From assembly GCA_945833885.1 (NCBI GenBank), contig CAMAFY010000034.1, forward strand, positions 1 to 32,848: a stretch of DNA of 32,848 nucleotides. The letters are read 5' to 3'. The position numbers and the translations under genes were made by a program. Below the pieces are notes generated by a model. The model was not told the DNA's origin, made no database searches, and saw only the letters and a list, made by a program, of their open reading frames with translations. The DNA is from an uncultured Bacteroidales bacterium. GTDB lineage: Bacteria > Bacteroidota > Bacteroidia > Bacteroidales > Bacteroidaceae. How positions within the stretch are numbered: position 1 is the first letter of the stretch; each line of letters begins with the position of its first letter. Shown here piece by piece: positions 30,701 to 32,848 of this stretch.

Positions 30701-32671
30701 ATTCTCAAAGGGTACAAAGAATCCCCACGCACGGAAGAATTCCGTAAGGTCCTCTTCCGCGGCCTGACATACCTTTTTATAGAATTTCGTGAAGCACTCT
30801 CCCGTATTCAGTTCCAAAGGATCCTCCCTCAAACTTTCGAAAAGCGTGGGATAAAAATCGGTTTTCCGCGCTGCTTCATGGTAATAAAGGTAGAGTTGCC
30901 AATACATTCGGTGCGTTGAACCAATGTCGCGCAGGGCAAATTGCTTACCGTTGCAGTAGTCGGTATTGGTGGTTGACACCGGTTCTCCACGGCTAAGCCG
31001 GTATCCGTGCAGATAGGTCACCACGTTAGAGAACAAATTGTTGCTGGCTTCCGTGCTGCTGGGAAGATTGATGAGCCCCTGATTGTTGTGTCCACTTTCA
31101 TGTCCTGCACACCAATTATCAAAGTCTGCGCGCTCGGCATTGTAACTTGACTCCACTCCTCCTATGCCAGGCATGGCGGTATATCCCGTCGTAGAATAGG
31201 GATTTCCACCGTCTACCTGAAGCGTTAAGGCCAGATTGTTGCAGTAGGTGGGATAAAGGTCGTTGCCACCTGACACATTTTCATGCGCATCAGTCTCATG
31301 GTTCACCACACGTTTCATGAATCCCATCAGACTCCATTCCCATGCCAAGACGTTGTCAAACCAATGTATACTCTTATATATATTATAGTTGGTGGTGTAG
31401 TTTCTGCTGGAATATGCTGTTGTCCCCCAAACCTGCTGGTAAGTGTCGAGGGGGAAATAGAAGAGACCGTAGTTGCCCTTCACAACGAAATTTATATCTG
31501 TTGCCGCCGTACTGTTCGCTGCCGCAACCGTACTCGCATGGGACATCATGGTGCGATATTCAGCATTTGCCGCCGAATCGTTCAGTCCTGTCACATCACA
31601 ATATCCGTAGGCTTTTCCGCCCTCAATATGTATTTTGAGCGTCGGCATCTCCTGAATCCTGGTGTTTTCCTGGCCAGTATAAGTGTACATCACCCAAAGA
31701 TGCGCATTATCCTTGCCCATGATGGCCACATTGTAGCCTTCTTGTAAGGCGATGCCCTCGTCATATCCTGCCCGACTGTTGCCGTCAAGCGCGACAAGAC
31801 GTAGTGAACATCCGTCAGGAATGCTTCCGCCCACAAAAACAGAAACTTCCTCCATACTGTTCACAAATATGCCAGTAGGATTGTTCATGTCGGTCAACTG
31901 AGTGGCATTCAACTTGTTGCGCCAAAGATATGCCGGAGTATAAGCCTTATAATCATTCACTCGCAGACGTTTCGTCACCTCAGAATCGGTCTCATCCGCC
32001 CATTCCCGCTTCACCGTCAGCGCTACTTGTCGCAAGGCTTCCGGCAGACTCGCGGCTTCCATTGCCGCTACCAGAGCATCTTCCGTCATACTTTGAGCAG
32101 AACCCGTCAATTCAGAGCAGGAAAGATCTGTAAAAAACTGTGAAAGTGCCGTATTATAAGCGGTACTATTCGCGCGGCGGCTTTCAAAGTCTGCGTACTT
32201 CGCCTGGATTTCCTCCACCTCGCTCTCCGTAAGCGTCACCTCCTCAGTTGTCCATATACTGGCGGTACTGTTGGGATCCCACCAGTTGACCACCATATAT
32301 CCTTGCGACGCCGAGCAGTGCATGTAACTACCACTGTTGAACATCCAGCCGGAACCATTGGAACTGAGCGTGAATTCTACGGCATCAGTGCCAGTCTTAA
32401 ATTGCGCGGATGTCAAACTTTGCGTCTGGGCATAGTGGCCAGTAAACAGGTTCTGTAACGTGACACTGCTACCATTCACCGTCAGTTTCCACAATTTGTG
32501 ATACTCCTCATCACCGACTTCTGGCGTAGTGAATATGCCGCCATTCGAAAGGTCTTCATACATATAGCGGTCATAACTGGTGCTTTTCAACCGATAGATA
32601 CCGGATGAAAGTTGCGCGTTTGCAGTTATCGTTGTCAAGAAGCAAACAATCAGGGCGAGAATGTTCTTCAT
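27788..32671 (-). CDS. Secreted M60-family metallopeptidase with F5/8C and dockerin-like domains
   Basis: A 1,627-residue secreted zinc peptidase, probably acting on O-glycosylated proteins such as mucins. A signal peptide (cleavage near ANA-QL, residue 19) leads into a ricin-like beta-trefoil segment (about 20-140), then the M60 unit (about 245-680) with His524-Glu525-x-x-His528 (AGHESGHNNQG) and a second Glu541 (STEASNN), the gluzincin-like metal site of the family. A second ricin-like segment lies near 900-1030 and two F5/8C carbohydrate-binding domains near 1080-1237 and 1350-1495. The end (about 1570-1627) has two Ca-binding loops, DFNDDGKVNIVD and DLNNDGASDSLD, as in dockerins. Related M60 enzymes degrade mucin O-glycopeptides; substrate here is inference. 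Confidence 0.93.
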   Translation of the reverse strand: MKNILALIVCFLTTITANAQLSSGIYRLKSTSYDRYMYEDLSNGGIFTTPEVGDEEYHKLWKLTVNGSSVTLQNLFTGHYAQTQSLTSAQFKTGTDAVEFTLSSNGSGWMFNSGSYMHCSASQGYMVVNWWDPNSTASIWTTEEVTLTESEVEEIQAKYADFESRRANSTAYNTALSQFFTDLSCSELTGSAQSMTEDALVAAMEAASLPEALRQVALTVKREWADETDSEVTKRLRVNDYKAYTPAYLWRNKLNATQLTDMNNPTGIFVNSMEEVSVFVGGSIPDGCSLRLVALDGNSRAGYDEGIALQEGYNVAIMGKDNAHLWVMYTYTGQENTRIQEMPTLKIHIEGGKAYGYCDVTGLNDSAANAEYRTMMSHASTVAAANSTAATDINFVVKGNYGLFYFPLDTYQQVWGTTAYSSRNYTTNYNIYKSIHWFDNVLAWEWSLMGFMKRVVNHETDAHENVSGGNDLYPTYCNNLALTLQVDGGNPYSTTGYTAMPGIGGVESSYNAERADFDNWCAGHESGHNNQGLINLPSSTEASNNLFSNVVTYLHGYRLSRGEPVSTTNTDYCNGKQFALRDIGSTHRMYWQLYLYYHEAARKTDFYPTLFESLREDPLELNTGECFTKFYKKVCQAAEEDLTEFFRAWGFFVPFENTVFGDYTSRTLSLTQSQIDAAIAEVKAMGFAENKSIIFIEDRIKPSLRWDAWANGTTDMRPTHSHAIGSCGELGSVDEYADGASATPAAYSSYQIEGNSLTMNGEGGVGFLVYDADGLLQTFQNSRSLSLPAEAIQKGFTVFAVNADGTMVEVKSISEVGSDEDKRAVLENCLEKLKALTETTVEDNSRVGFYKAEAMVQLKELAANAQEILDMEHAAYYSEMITLLNSAMATVEIQGDVYKVGLVSGNYYTLKSHYYDGRYAIITDDDKLTSATSTPGDAGTWLFVSTGNDGEYYIQNKQNGKYISTLGTSTQATAVAESTDDAFKFTLDETETGVFSLNSHAAQGYRFLHCAASQSYTIVGWTGDASASQWEIVLAEESEENAASQELADIISKTEILLGEVCKSYGVEKVDIPLQVTDAGAAYYISTNAQEPIEGPIANLIDGNTTTFFHSSWSANGPDEDHYLLIDMGEVNELGTFSFWFSNRQNASASSWSGMNSPTNIVIEESEDGLIFSEVATLTTADGLPTALGSVSTFTSPMLNANGNTCRYLRLTVTATNTGNVFNNHPFFALGEFELYRHPTVFTPQTAYTGVEPSTVITAIDELNDAKNVLVSGTAEEKTAEAQELQAAYNALLEAIAAGAKEPLRTRLEQLIADTETLLSKVIVGDCNYNSGLESEVVPLQVADAGAAYYISTNAQEPTEGPIANLIDGDTGTFFHTTWSANGPDEDHCLLIDMGETDVLGTFSFWFSNRQHNNSAYSGQNSPTNIIIAGSVDGTDFSEIATLTTADGLPTAMGSVSTFTSPMLGNQNDAYRYLKLSVTATNFNGSSNGHPFFALGEFSLTKVVPRRLDAVKSTVYATVSDLLIILAAYNKDLSTAIINEPDYTNASVYQLTNRLNGLQYAYDALRLAMLGTVDFNDDGKVNIVDVATLIAIMNGTLTETTKISDLNNDGASDSLDVEALRSLILAP

Positions 32672-32705
32672 ATAAACATTGTATTTTCTGTGTTTTACTG
32701 TATTT

Positions 32706-32848
32706 TTACCCCTTTTCGCAACGCTCGATGGCGTAATCCTCGATGGTTCCGGTGTCGGAGGAGAAGTTGATGCCGAGGAGGATGACGGGACGAGGGTCGG
32801 AAAGGTAGGGCTTGAAGTAGCCCTTCTCGCGGATCTGTGCCATGGCGT
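32706..32848 (-). CDS. AAA-ATPase-like / PD-(D/E)XK nuclease protein, C-terminal fragment
   Basis: The last 46 codons of a leftward gene whose start is beyond the window. The reading AMAQIREKGYFKPYL, then RPVILLGINFSS and TGTIEDYAIER matches the C-terminus of the large Bacteroidales family annotated as AAA-ATPase-like with a PD-(D/E)XK nuclease domain (DUF1703 type), where a QIxxKGYxxPY string is followed by a GVNFSSxTRxIxD-like strand. Its stop lies only 34 bp from the M60 start, so read-through into the peptidase gene is possible. Such genes are often mobile or accessory; role unknown. Confidence 0.75.
   Translation of the reverse strand, partial: AMAQIREKGYFKPYLSDPRPVILLGINFSSDTGTIEDYAIERCEKG

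Noticed and set aside
1-32848. CRISPR arrays, tRNA and rRNA genes, insertion-sequence transposases
   Set aside because: I looked for regular spaced repeats, cloverleaf-type sequence and transposase motifs and found none; the 33-bp and 88-bp repeats have too few copies and no spacers of CRISPR type.

Overview
The window looks like a chromosomal segment of a Bacteroidales bacterium, most likely Prevotellaceae. The evidence is promoters with the Bacteroidetes -7 box (TAnnTTTG), start codons that mostly lack a Shine-Dalgarno sequence, a secreted M60 peptidase with a dockerin-like end, a 73-residue DUF2795 protein and several DUF4143-type ATPases. All identifications come from reading the sequence; no search was run.

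Region 1 (1-9421) is a leftward exopolysaccharide or capsule operon. In transcription order it encodes a Wzx-like flippase, an Fe-S F420-hydrogenase-beta-like protein, a polysaccharide pyruvyl transferase, four GT2 glycosyltransferases, a GT8 glycosyltransferase and the first codons of another GT2. Most genes overlap or abut. Upstream is a leader of about 255 nt with a nested hairpin. The promoter lies between two perfect 24-nt inverted repeats, an arrangement like the phase-variable capsule promoters of Bacteroides.

Region 2 (9.5-14.7 kb) is an accessory island rich in repeats. It carries a compact DUF3791 / DUF3990 / DUF3791 cassette, probably a toxin-antitoxin-like or defence module with an ADP-ribosyltransferase-type effector, followed by two DUF4143 AAA ATPases. 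The cassette is bracketed by a 77-nt inverted repeat (with an extra tandem copy on the right), by a direct repeat forming two hairpins, and by short ATTCGT repeats. The second ATPase promoter overlaps three identical 15-nt operator-like repeats spaced exactly 33 bp apart.

Region 3 (14.8-22.8 kb) holds core genes, all leftward: purL, rmuC and cysN. cysN has no cysD beside it and has a long GC-rich leader. Its promoter overlaps a divergent promoter for the next gene.

Region 4 (22.8-27.3 kb) runs rightward: a YfhO-family membrane protein, a small conserved methyltransferase-like protein and a DUF2795 protein. Between the first two lies a strong candidate small RNA on the minus strand, with its own promoter and terminator.

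Region 5 (27.3-32.8 kb) has a dispersed intergenic element also present at 4.9 kb, then a 1,627-residue secreted M60 (mucin-type) metallopeptidase with two near-identical F5/8C domains, and the end of an AAA-ATPase-like/PD-(D/E)XK gene.

The best candidates for something undescribed are the invertible-looking promoter, the repeat-bracketed DUF3791/DUF3990 cassette, the phased triple operator, the short RNA at 25.8 kb and the paired GGTGTAGGAT element.
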